Origin: an uncultured Sulfuricurvum sp.
Lineage (GTDB): Bacteria; Campylobacterota; Campylobacteria; Campylobacterales; Sulfurimonadaceae
DNA: 64,000 bases
Direction of reading: 5' to 3'
Assembly (NCBI GenBank): GCA_903844635.1
Contig: CAIMUF010000081.1
Location: 161,603 to 225,602 of the forward strand
The notes beneath the pieces were generated by a model that was not told where the DNA came from, searched no databases, and saw only the letters and a list, made by a program, of their open reading frames with translations. Made by a program: the position numbers and the translations under genes. How positions within the stretch are numbered: position 1 is the stretch's first letter; the number at the start of each line of letters is the position of its first letter. Positions 55,403-63,708 of this stretch are shown piece after piece.

Positions 55403-56915
55403 GGACACTCCTCGCATTGATTAGCTCGTATTGACGGGAGGAGAGCTTTGCTTTGCTTTGAGATGCAGAGAAACGGGGATCACTTTGGGCTTTTTTCCCC
55501 TCATCGCCTCCGCCACCGGATTTCATATCACTTTCCATATTGCTTCCGCCCCCTGATTTGCTCTCTTTTTTCTCACCCGTTGGGGCATTTTCATCTTTTG
55601 AAAACTGATCTTTTTTCTCTTTGCGCGTATTTAACGTCTTTTTTTCCTGCGCCTGTGCAATAAAACGGAGATTCTCATCCGCCTCTTTCGTATAACGAAG
55701 GGTCAATGACTTCAAAAAAGCATTACGAGCATGCTCAAACTCCCCAAGTCGAACATGACAATTGCCCATATTATAATAAACTTTTGATTTGAACAATAGC
55801 TCATTCGAGCGGATACGACGATACTGTGTCAATGCTTCTTGATATTTTCCTGCTTTATAGAGTGCATTGGCACGATTATAACCGGCTTCATTTGAGTCGA
55901 TTTTTTCAAATAACTGCGCGGAATGTTCAAAATTTTTACGATTGTATTCTTGGGAAGCAGTGTGAAGATAAGCGAAATCCAAGACTGTGGCATTCGTAGA
56001 AATTCCGATAAACGCCAAACCAATGATGACTATTTTAATAATCTTATCTCCTAACGAGGTCATCGCCAGTACAAATGCGACCAACGCCAACCCTAGCACA
56101 AATGTAAAAAGTTCCTGATTGTCACTCACGCTGGAACTACCGGTAAAATCATCCACCCCTGTATCATCGATCAAGGCACTCAATTCCTGCGCAGTTGAGA
56201 CCACTCTCCCGTCACTCACACTGGCTATCTCACTGATGGCATCATTTCGTGCACTCACGACAATATGCCCCTTCTCATCTTTAAGCGCACTCCCCTCATC
56301 TGTGGGTAAAGTACTGCCGCTTCGAGATGCTAACATCACAATATTTACCCGCAGTTTATTGTCTTGTGAAAATTGTGCTTCTTTATTATAATTGACCTCA
56401 TCTCCTCCATCGGTGAGGAGAATTACCAAAGGCGTATTGCCATGAGACATTTTACGTGAAAGCTCCAGCGCACTCATCACATCTGTCCCCTTGGTGATGA
56501 TCTGCGTTTCATCCAATGCACCCAAAAGATGTTCGAGCAACTCGGTATCTTTAGTCAGCGGAGAGAGGACAATGGCGTGCGTCGTAAATCCGATCACTCC
56601 AAAACGATCTTTAGGATGAGTTCGTACCGTCTCTATCAATATTTTTTTTGCCTCTTCCAGACGATTGGGAGCCACATCCGTCGCTCGCATTGAGTAGGAC
56701 AAATCAATGGCCAATATCACATCTTTCCCTGCTTGTTCTATCGGAAGCGGTTTTTGAGGAATTACAGGACGAGCAAGAGAAAAAATCACAAGAGCAATGG
56801 AAAGCAATAACCACTTTTGAGAAGTATCCATCCCCCATCCGTTACGTTTGGCTAAAAATAAATACAAAGGTATCGCCAATAAAGATAAGAGCCAAAGAGG
56901 ATTTAGCAGGCTCAT
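55383..56915 (-). CDS. BatB/BatC fusion: VWA protein with TPR
   Basis: The protein has 510 residues from the ATG at 56915 (overlaps batA stop in ATGA). It has membrane helices, an intact VWA domain with MIDAS VILAIDLSYSM and LLTDGGDEV, more helices, then TPR (YNRANALYKAGKYQEALTQYR, YYNMGNCHVRLGEFEHARNAF) and a low-complexity Lys/Gly/Ser tail. Joining BatB VWA and BatC TPR in one chain is common in this phylum. Confidence 0.85.
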   Translation of the reverse strand: MSLLNPLWLLSLLAIPLYLFLAKRNGWGMDTSQKWLLLSIALVIFSLARPVIPQKPLPIEQAGKDVILAIDLSYSMRATDVAPNRLEEAKKILIETVRTHPKDRFGVIGFTTHAIVLSPLTKDTELLEHLLGALDETQIITKGTDVMSALELSRKMSHGNTPLVILLTDGGDEVNYNKEAQFSQDNKLRVNIVMLASRSGSTLPTDEGSALKDEKGHIVVSARNDAISEIASVSDGRVVSTAQELSALIDDTGVDDFTGSSSVSDNQELFTFVLGLALVAFVLAMTSLGDKIIKIVIIGLAFIGISTNATVLDFAYLHTASQEYNRKNFEHSAQLFEKIDSNEAGYNRANALYKAGKYQEALTQYRRIRSNELLFKSKVYYNMGNCHVRLGEFEHARNAFLKSLTLRYTKEADENLRFIAQAQEKKTLNTRKEKKDQFSKDENAPTGEKKESKSGGGSNMESDMKSGGGGDEGKKAQSDPRFSASQSKAKLSSRQYELINARSVHETKPW

Positions 56916-57826
56916 ACCATCACCTTCCTGCGTCGCCACACTAACATAAACATTATCCCCAAGGCCCCCGTCAGTAACACCCAATAATAATGCTCTTTAA
57001 AGGTATGCTTTTCACTTTTAATCGAAGAACGCTCGAGTGTATCAATCTCATCGTACACTCCTTGTAGCTCTTTTTCATCCGATGCTGTGAAAAATCTTCC
57101 TCCGCCATCCATCGCTAATTGTGCCAAAAGAGCATTGTCAAACTCCCCTTTTTTACCAATACCGATGGTGTAGAGCTTGATGTTATTTTTTTGCACCATT
57201 GCCACCGCTTCTTTGGGAGAAATCGTGCCGCTATTATGTTCTCCGTCAGTGAGGAGAATAATGACTTTACTTTTGGCTTTTGAGTCCCGCAACGCACGTA
57301 CACTCGCAGCAATACCCTCTCCTATAGCGGTATTTTGTCCCGCCATGCCATGTGTGAGATACCCTATCATCTCAGAGACGATCTCTTTTTCATACGTCAC
57401 AGGCGTTGCGATAAACGCAAAATCGCCAAACAGCACCACGCCGACGTTGTCTTCTAGACGCTTCATCACGAAATCACTAGCAATTTTTTGGACAATCTCA
57501 AACCGACTGGCTCGCGCGTTTTGGGCACTAAACCCCGAAGCATTCATCGATCCGCTCCCATCGAGCGAAAGAACAATATCGATTCCATTACGATTACGCG
57601 GATCGGAATAATCAACGACCACAGGTGTTGCCAGTGCTCCTACCATCAAAATCACGACAAGCGCTTTAAGCAACCATTCGATATTGCGCCATTTCCCGAC
57701 GGTTCCAAAAAAATGTAAATGGGGGAAAATACGTGCTGTGGAGATTGCTTTACAGCGGTAGAGGCAATACAATACAGGAGGAATCAAAAAAAGTGCCCAC
57801 AAAAAATCAAACGACCAAATATTCAT
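56912..57826 (-). CDS. BatA-type VWA membrane protein
   Basis: The protein has 304 residues: two N-terminal helices, a VWA domain with full MIDAS (IVLSLDGSGSM, GQNTAIGEGI, ILLTDGEHNSG), and a C-terminal helix. First gene of the nine-gene minus-strand Bat/MoxR run ending at 49628. Confidence 0.88.
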   Translation of the reverse strand: MNIWSFDFLWALFLIPPVLYCLYRCKAISTARIFPHLHFFGTVGKWRNIEWLLKALVVILMVGALATPVVVDYSDPRNRNGIDIVLSLDGSGSMNASGFSAQNARASRFEIVQKIASDFVMKRLEDNVGVVLFGDFAFIATPVTYEKEIVSEMIGYLTHGMAGQNTAIGEGIAASVRALRDSKAKSKVIILLTDGEHNSGTISPKEAVAMVQKNNIKLYTIGIGKKGEFDNALLAQLAMDGGGRFFTASDEKELQGVYDEIDTLERSSIKSEKHTFKEHYYWVLLTGALGIMFMLVWRRRKVMV

Positions 57827-57833
57827 ATCGTAG

Positions 57834-57839
57834 ATTATA
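57834..57839 (-). promoter_or_regulatory. Candidate -10 box(es) for the Bat operon
   Basis: TATAAT on the minus strand only 7 nt before the ATG, which would make a near-leaderless message. A second TATAAT at 57873-57868 would give a ~35-nt leader and is more likely. An ACCT/AGGT hairpin lies between. Confidence 0.35.
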
Positions 57840-57878
57840 CCTTTTCATAGGTAAAATCTCTTAGCGTATTATAAAATT

Positions 57879-58943
57879 TTATGAACAGCACGACCCGCCA
57901 TTACAGCTTTGATCAGTTTTTTTAAACCATCCGCGCACTAAATGCCATCCGATCAGTCCGAGCATCAACACAGCAGCGCCCTCTTCAAATAAGCCATGAT
58001 GTTCATGCAAATCCACCTGTAAATTGACCGCCAAAGTGTCGAACCCAAAATCAATCAATACTCCAAAAATGACACTTCCCACCATTATAACGGAGAGATA
58101 AATCACCAAAGCACGTATCCCCAGCATCGATTTTACCACTCCCATTGTCACAGTATTCGTAGCAGGACCTGCACTTAAAAAGATAAATGCTGCCCCAGGA
58201 GAAACCCCCGCAACGAGCAATGCCGCCGCAATCGGAAGCGATGCAGTAGCACAGACGTACATCGGTGCAGCAATGCCCACAGCTATGAGATACGCTAAAA
58301 ATCGATTTTCACTAAAAAGTTCATGCAGATTAGTCGGAATTGCTGCACTGATAACTGCTCCAAGTAGCAATCCCCAAAAGAGCGGTTTACTGAAACTACC
58401 CAGCAAAGTGATTAATCCGTACTGAAAAACACCATAGACTGAAAACGGTTTTTTCACTTCAGGTATAGGGAACTTTATTATTTTAGAAGTATTCTGCGTG
58501 GTTACAGCACTGAAAGTAAACCCTTTTTTCAGCACTTCTTTTGGCTCAAATATATTCATCAAAAGACCTGCTGCCATCGCTAATACTACAGAACTGACAA
58601 CACGATAGAGTGTAAATACCCATCCAAACATTCCGAATGTCGCCAAAATCGAATCAATTCCTGTAATCGGCGTCGAAATCAGAAACGATAAAGTTGCCCC
58701 CTTGGATGCACCGTTACGTCGTAAAGAAGCGGCAAACGGAATAACACTGCACGAACAAAGAGGCAGAGGAGTTCCAAAAAGTGCCGCCTTATACACCGAG
58801 CTCTGACGGTTCGAACCTAAATGCTTTTGAATCCATTCTTCGCGAATGAGTTGATGCAATACCCCTGCTGCCAAAAGACCAAAAAGTATATACATCCCCA
58901 TATCGACACTCAGTTCCCAAAATGCGTTTCCCAATGCTTCCAT
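57879..58943 (-). CDS. SO_0444-type permease (ArsP/YraQ-like metal efflux family)
   Basis: The protein has 354 residues with ~8-9 membrane helices. The family motif PLPLCSCSVIPFAASLRRNGA is near residue 60 and SAGPATNTVTMG near 265. The C-terminus is Cys-rich (CNGGSCCS), a probable metal-binding tail. Related proteins export Cu/Zn or arsenic compounds. A Fur/Zur-like palindrome lies upstream. Confidence 0.82.
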   Translation of the reverse strand: MEALGNAFWELSVDMGMYILFGLLAAGVLHQLIREEWIQKHLGSNRQSSVYKAALFGTPLPLCSCSVIPFAASLRRNGASKGATLSFLISTPITGIDSILATFGMFGWVFTLYRVVSSVVLAMAAGLLMNIFEPKEVLKKGFTFSAVTTQNTSKIIKFPIPEVKKPFSVYGVFQYGLITLLGSFSKPLFWGLLLGAVISAAIPTNLHELFSENRFLAYLIAVGIAAPMYVCATASLPIAAALLVAGVSPGAAFIFLSAGPATNTVTMGVVKSMLGIRALVIYLSVIMVGSVIFGVLIDFGFDTLAVNLQVDLHEHHGLFEEGAAVLMLGLIGWHLVRGWFKKTDQSCNGGSCCS

Positions 58944-58966
58944 ATTGCTTGAGCCTTTATTTTATC

Positions 58967-58985
58967 AATAATGATACTCATTTAA
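58967..58985. promoter_or_regulatory. Fur/Zur-box-like palindrome upstream of the permease
   Basis: AATAATGATACTCATTTAA matches the Fur consensus core ATAATGATAATCATTAT at 14-15 of 17 positions. It lies 24-42 nt before the permease ATG, overlapping the expected promoter. Metal control is inferred. Confidence 0.5.
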
Positions 58986-59016
58986 CTATAGAAGATATTG
59001 ATGTTATCGAATTAAT

Positions 59017-59619
59017 TTAGCGACAGATCACATTCGTTTCGAAAACTGCTTCTTCTTTTTGTGCGTGAGCACATTGAGCTTTACTCATCACAACATCACT
59101 AAAACGGCTTTCCCACAACAAGGTATTTTTCAAGTTTGCGAAACGTAAATCATTACGGATAAATTTCGATCCCCCAATCTCAGAACCTCGAAAATCGGTT
59201 TTGAAAAGAATCGCATCCGTAAAATCTGCTTTCCAAACCTTCGCATCCCGTATATCAGCATAACTCAAATCACTTCTTTCGAGATGCGACCCTTTGAAGT
59301 TTGATCCCTTGCCGTGAAGTCCGCGTAAATCACTGCGCTGAATCGACGCTTTCCAAAATACTGCCCCCTGCGCATTTGCCCCGCTTAGATTGCAGTCGTT
59401 AAAATCTCCCATCTCGAATATGCTTTCGCGTACATCAGCACCTGAGAGATCACTTTTACTAAAATCTCCTCCGCTAAAGTCCATCTTGCTGAGATTCGCA
59501 CCGCGTAAATCACACCCGATACACTCTTTTTCTTCCAACGCTTTTTTTAAATGTGCAGCATCGTAAGCACTCAACGAAATCCAACCCAAAATAAGACTAA
59601 GTGCTAAAGCTTTTTTCAT
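59017..59619 (-). CDS. Secreted pentapeptide-repeat protein
   Basis: The protein has 200 residues with a signal peptide (LALSLILGWISLSAYD). From ~38 it consists of A(D/N)LxX repeats (LRGANLSKMDFSGGDFSKSD, LSGADVRES, LSYADIRDAKVWKADF), forming a right-handed beta-helix. Four Cys (CIGC near the start, CAHAQ and CR at the end) may form disulfides or bind a ligand; adjacency to a thioredoxin gene (4-nt overlap) fits that. Confidence 0.82.
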   Translation of the reverse strand: MKKALALSLILGWISLSAYDAAHLKKALEEKECIGCDLRGANLSKMDFSGGDFSKSDLSGADVRESIFEMGDFNDCNLSGANAQGAVFWKASIQRSDLRGLHGKGSNFKGSHLERSDLSYADIRDAKVWKADFTDAILFKTDFRGSEIGGSKFIRNDLRFANLKNTLLWESRFSDVVMSKAQCAHAQKEEAVFETNVICR

Positions 59620-60008
59620 TTCAACCCTCGAATACGGCGAAGTTCACCCAAAAATGGTTGAGGACGTTTGCTTCCGACGAGCGTCTCTTTTTTATTCCCT
59701 GTTTTGTCGATAAAAAACATTGTCGGGATACCGAAATAATCATACCCATCAGGAAGACTGCTCTTATGAATGTTCTTCTCGAGAATGACAAAGTTACGAG
59801 TCAGATACGGCTCAACCGCTTTATCGTGAAACACTTTATGCTTCATGTATGCACACTCAGGACAATCATCTGTAGAATAAATCATCAACACCAGCTTATT
59901 TTCTTTGCCCATTTTTTCAACCGCTTGCTGAAATTCTTTGTCACTTTTAATCGGTGCCGCATATAAAAGTGAACCAAAAATGACAAATAGTAAAAAGAAC
60001 TTTTTCAT
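59616..60008 (-). CDS. Periplasmic thioredoxin-like protein
   Basis: The protein has 130 residues with a signal peptide and redox motif TDDCPECAYMKHKVF (CxxC), cis-Pro in FGIPTMFFID. It resembles the other periplasmic thioredoxin at 24043. It has an AAGGA site, and a perfect FNR-type palindrome 18 nt upstream. Confidence 0.85.
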   Translation of the reverse strand: MKKFFLLFVIFGSLLYAAPIKSDKEFQQAVEKMGKENKLVLMIYSTDDCPECAYMKHKVFHDKAVEPYLTRNFVILEKNIHKSSLPDGYDYFGIPTMFFIDKTGNKKETLVGSKRPQPFLGELRRIRGLK

Positions 60009-60026
60009 TATTTTCCTTCATGATGA

Positions 60027-60040
60027 TTGATAAAAATCAA
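60027..60040. promoter_or_regulatory. CRP/FNR-family box TTGAT-N4-ATCAA
   Basis: TTGATAAAAATCAA is an exact match to the FNR consensus. It is only 18 nt before the thioredoxin ATG, so it would sit at or after the transcription start, suggesting repression or an RNA hairpin. Chance cannot be excluded. Confidence 0.45.
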
Positions 60041-60060
60041 ACATCCAAACATACAGGGTA

Positions 60061-60594
60061 CTAACTAGGCTTATCCGTTCGACGACGGTGTGGCGAGTGT
60101 TTGCTAAAAAAATAAAAGAGAACCAACGGTATCCCAGCAATCACATAGCGTCCTATGACCTCATGCAGCAAAGCAAAAGAGTCTGGATGATCGATCACAT
60201 AATAGGTTATCCCCACCAACCTTACCACATTTGCTAAAAGTATAACGAAATATCCAAAGAGTGCGTAGAATATTTTGGGACTTTCAGGTGTCGGATAGGA
60301 GAGTACTGATGCAAGAAAAAGAAAAAAAGCCGCCATTCCATTGCACTCATTGACAACTGTCAGATGAAGTCCATGATTAAAAAAGAGTTCTGGTCCTATC
60401 ATAGTGACAGGGATAGCATGAAAATCTATCCATTGCTGCATTAAAAAAACATTTAAATCGGTTTCCAGTTGATTAAAAAAAATAAAAGGAGAGAAACTTT
60501 CAAAATAAAAGAATAAAAATAGGAAGGGTGCCCAAAAAAGGTATCGAAGCGTAAACCAGCCCATCGGGCTTAAGACGTTACGCTTCACATACAT
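60061..60594 (-). CDS. Small exosortase/archaeosortase-family protein
   Basis: The protein has 177 residues from the ATG at 60594, 1 nt after the upstream stop (longer starts overlap by 44 nt). It has about five membrane helices. The catalytic triad of the family is in order: Cys84 (VVNECNGMAAF), Arg125 (LLANVVRLVG), His144 (ALLHEVIGRY). Exosortases cut C-terminal sorting signals and attach the protein to the cell surface. The adjacent gene encodes a protein with such a signal. Confidence 0.8.
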   Translation of the reverse strand: MYVKRNVLSPMGWFTLRYLFWAPFLFLFFYFESFSPFIFFNQLETDLNVFLMQQWIDFHAIPVTMIGPELFFNHGLHLTVVNECNGMAAFFLFLASVLSYPTPESPKIFYALFGYFVILLANVVRLVGITYYVIDHPDSFALLHEVIGRYVIAGIPLVLFYFFSKHSPHRRRTDKPS

Positions 60595-60595
60595 A

Positions 60596-62107
60596 TTAGT
60601 TCTTTTGTTGAGCCAATCTACGGCGTGCAATAAATGCACCGATTCCCAAGAAGCCTAAAATCATTGCGATAAGGCTTGTCTTGTCAAGTGCATCAAATCC
60701 TCCACCGCTACCGCTATCACTAGCAACCGAAACAGCAACAGGTGGCAATGGTGAATCCGCAGAGGTATTATCATCATGTGGAGTAATACGAATGATGAAC
60801 TTACTTCCGATTTTACTATTCTCCCCGATATTAACAGTATACGTTATTCCAAGATTCACTGTATCATCAATGACGTCTTGAGCGTACAATGGATTAGTCA
60901 GCAATGTGGCTACAACCGCATCATCAACCTTTGTCCAAGCTGGATACGCTGTACCATCAATCGTACGTGGCTCAAATCCTGTATACCAACCCACTGGGGT
61001 AGTATTCGCATCAAGAGCAGGAGGAACTCCTCTAAATAAAACAAGTTTGGCGTCTGTTAGGGGATTGCTATCATGATCAAAGAAAATACCTTGAGGTGCT
61101 AGATCACGATGTAACCAATTACTGCGAAACACAGCCATATAGTTTCCGCCTTGGATATCTCCATGCCATTCAATCTTATTGTTTTCAGTCGGATCTACGG
61201 TCACTGGGTAATACGCTTTTTTATTATCAAAAAAGCCATTTTCAGTAAAGTGAGTATCTATTTCTCCCCATAAACCGTGAGAAAAGTTTGCCGCATCATC
61301 AAACCCCGTGATTTCATCATATTTATCAATGGTAAGGAAAAGATTTGGATTTTTATTCCCATTTTCATCCAATACTTCAAGTTTGTATCCATCGAGAATC
61401 GTCTTAGTATAGTTATTGATCTTCTGCAAGACCACATATCGTCTTACAGCAGTGCTTGTATCCGTAGGATCAAGATTAAAGACAAGCTCGAAAGGTTTGC
61501 CATATCCCCCTGTTGCATTAAAATCTACATTTGTAACTGTTGAGGGTAGCATATTGATCTTAAAACGTTTATGTGTTTGGAAAGCACTTGAACATATAGT
61601 TGGCCAACGATCTGTAGGATCTACTTGATCAAGATAATGCCCGAAAAGATATGACGAGCCAATGATACAATTTTGTGGATCACCCTCATGAACTGCCAAA
61701 TCATCATTGATTACCTTAATGCCTGATGGTTCACCAACCGGCCAATTTTTCCCATGCAAAAGAGCACGGACTTCTCCGCCTGTGAAAATTTCTGATTCAA
61801 ACGATTGACCCGTCGTCATAGCAGTATATAGACCTGACACTTCATCAAATACCGTGTCAACAATTGCTAATGCAGGAATGACAATATTAATATCGGCAGC
61901 ATTAACGATTTTCACTAGTACATTATCCAGATTCCAACCTTTGAAACCAAACTGTGTACTATCTGTAACAACAGCACTAGCACTGCTCGTAACATTATTA
62001 TCATAAGCAGCATTCGTGATAATCTTCCCGGCATAGGCAGTCGTACCAAGCAACAATGCAGCGGCAACGCTGAGTCCTAATAATTTTCTTCTGTTTGTAT
62101 TTTTCAT
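60596..62107 (-). CDS. Exported protein with C-terminal sorting signal (exosortase substrate candidate)
   Basis: The protein has 503 residues: a signal peptide (ending TAYAG), then a beta-rich domain with GWNLDNVLVKI near residue 57, as I recall from choice-of-anchor F proteins. The end is tripartite: Gly-rich SGSGGGFDALD (~465-474), hydrophobic helix (~478-493), Arg cluster RRR (495-497). This resembles GlyGly-CTERM tails, yet the neighbour is an exosortase, not a rhombosortase. Function unknown. Confidence 0.75.
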   Translation of the reverse strand: MKNTNRRKLLGLSVAAALLLGTTAYAGKIITNAAYDNNVTSSASAVVTDSTQFGFKGWNLDNVLVKIVNAADINIVIPALAIVDTVFDEVSGLYTAMTTGQSFESEIFTGGEVRALLHGKNWPVGEPSGIKVINDDLAVHEGDPQNCIIGSSYLFGHYLDQVDPTDRWPTICSSAFQTHKRFKINMLPSTVTNVDFNATGGYGKPFELVFNLDPTDTSTAVRRYVVLQKINNYTKTILDGYKLEVLDENGNKNPNLFLTIDKYDEITGFDDAANFSHGLWGEIDTHFTENGFFDNKKAYYPVTVDPTENNKIEWHGDIQGGNYMAVFRSNWLHRDLAPQGIFFDHDSNPLTDAKLVLFRGVPPALDANTTPVGWYTGFEPRTIDGTAYPAWTKVDDAVVATLLTNPLYAQDVIDDTVNLGITYTVNIGENSKIGSKFIIRITPHDDNTSADSPLPPVAVSVASDSGSGGGFDALDKTSLIAMILGFLGIGAFIARRRLAQQKN

Positions 62108-62135
62108 CTCTATTCCTTTTTTCTAAAGTTGCGTC

Positions 62136-63416
62136 TTAATATAGAATGTTTAGCGTTACCATAAAGTCTCGATAGTCTTTAACCCTATCAAGATACGGTT
62201 TAGCCCAAGCGTGCTCTACCGAGAGTTTCATCGGAAGATAAAGTGCAAATGAATAGTCCAAACCTATGGTATATGCACTATCGATATCTCTGACATTGTT
62301 TTGTTTCGCATTGTCATACACATTACGGTCATTTATGGTCATATATGCTGCTTTGATACCAAATTCAGGGGTGAGATTGACCTCTCCTTCTACTGAATAT
62401 GCATCATCATAGACGTCATTAAACTCTTCAACTGTTGAACCTAGACCAGTATAAGTGAGCTTGTTGCGAAAAACATTGCTTAGGATCAACGAAACACTTT
62501 TTTCTGCGATCATCCCCTCTACTTGGAAATCCATACCGTAGGTTTCACGCTCAATGTGCATTGGTTCACTCGCAGATACTTTAGAACCTCCTACGATCCC
62601 AAAGGTACCCAAAATCAGATTGAAATCACCGACACGATATTCATACGCCAATCTCGCAAACGGGAGAATATTACTACTCATGTTCATATTGAGATTGTCT
62701 TGAGCTGGAGCATACATTCCTACGCTTCCAAAGATATGATCATTACCGACAAAAAGCTTATCAGCATCGTAATACAGCTGAACTCCCGTTGAAGCTCCAC
62801 TTCCTATGTTTGTTGCTTGAAAAGCATTGGATAATTTCTTCATATCAAACGTTTTTAAAGGCTTATAGAGACTTGAGTTATAGTTTTCCATCCCCGAAAA
62901 TGGACCAAAATTGTCTGACGAGTAAACGGCCATACCTAAATACCCATTTTCAATCTCTTTTGCATAAACTACTTTCCCGCCGATTGAGTTGTCTTCAGTA
63001 TCTTTATACGAGAGATTGATAATCGCTCCGACATCCTCACTTACTCTACCGCCTACGTACAAGCTTGCAGTTTTAGGAACTGCCAAATCTCCATTTGGCG
63101 TGTTCGACGGTGTATCTTTAATCTTGCCAGAAGCAGTTGGCAAATCCGATGTTTTTTCATAAATAGATTTAAACATAACCGACGGATTTAAATTCATTCC
63201 GCTCTTATTGGTATCGGTATTTTTTATACTTTGAGTCATCCCTGAAGCAGCAAAACTTCGACCTACAGCATTTAGTTTTGGCATATGTTGCAGATGACAC
63301 GCAGTACAATCTAATCCCGTCTGTTTAGCAAACATCGGCAATGCCTGCGCTTCATTGGACAGCCCTACTAATGCAAGCCAGCCAATAGCTAAAGCACCCC
63401 ATTTTTTATTTTTCAT
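62136..63416 (-). CDS. Fused monoheme cytochrome-porin (Cyc2-like outer membrane protein)
   Basis: The protein has 426 residues from the ATG at 63416 (GGAG site). A signal peptide ends at AQA. Then comes LPMFAKQTGLDCTACHLQHM with heme motif CTACH (37-41) and LNAVGRSF, matching the N-terminal pattern of Cyc2 outer-membrane iron oxidases. The rest is beta-barrel-like and ends in Tyr (MVTLNILY). Cyc2 family members carry electrons across the outer membrane; iron oxidation here is unproven. Confidence 0.78.
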   Translation of the reverse strand: MKNKKWGALAIGWLALVGLSNEAQALPMFAKQTGLDCTACHLQHMPKLNAVGRSFAASGMTQSIKNTDTNKSGMNLNPSVMFKSIYEKTSDLPTASGKIKDTPSNTPNGDLAVPKTASLYVGGRVSEDVGAIINLSYKDTEDNSIGGKVVYAKEIENGYLGMAVYSSDNFGPFSGMENYNSSLYKPLKTFDMKKLSNAFQATNIGSGASTGVQLYYDADKLFVGNDHIFGSVGMYAPAQDNLNMNMSSNILPFARLAYEYRVGDFNLILGTFGIVGGSKVSASEPMHIERETYGMDFQVEGMIAEKSVSLILSNVFRNKLTYTGLGSTVEEFNDVYDDAYSVEGEVNLTPEFGIKAAYMTINDRNVYDNAKQNNVRDIDSAYTIGLDYSFALYLPMKLSVEHAWAKPYLDRVKDYRDFMVTLNILY

Positions 63417-63708
63417 CCTTCTCCACCTCACTCATTTGAGATTTGTTAACATTTATTTAGTTTAAGTATTTGAACTGCCCATCGCTCTCTTCAACTTACC
63501 CTAACAACTCAACATCGAATAATTGTAATATGGTCAAATGAGATTTTTATGGGGTTAATGCAATTTAAGTAAAAATTATTTTTTAATAAAATAAGTTAAG
63601 ATTTGTATTTTGACTAGCAGTGTGATAATTTAAAAGAATAGAGGGATAAACTGTTTATGAAGTCCGCGCACCTATGCACGAAGAATGAGGTTTACAACAC
63701 TTTTTAGA
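63417..63708. other. AT-rich gap between cytochrome-porin and response regulator
   Basis: About 290 bp without a convincing gene. A TACAAT (minus strand, 63527-63522) may be the cytochrome-porin -10, with a leader of ~100 nt. A 16-codon frame at 63658-63708 (plus) is too short and poorly led to call. Confidence 0.5.

Noticed and set aside
58811..58830. T-loop-like GGTTCGAACC suggesting a tRNA
   Set aside because: It is inside the permease gene and no acceptor or anticodon stem can be drawn around it; no tRNA was found in the window.
63658..63708. 16-codon plus-strand frame before the right-edge response regulator
   Set aside because: Too short, ribosome site badly spaced, and no recognisable peptide.
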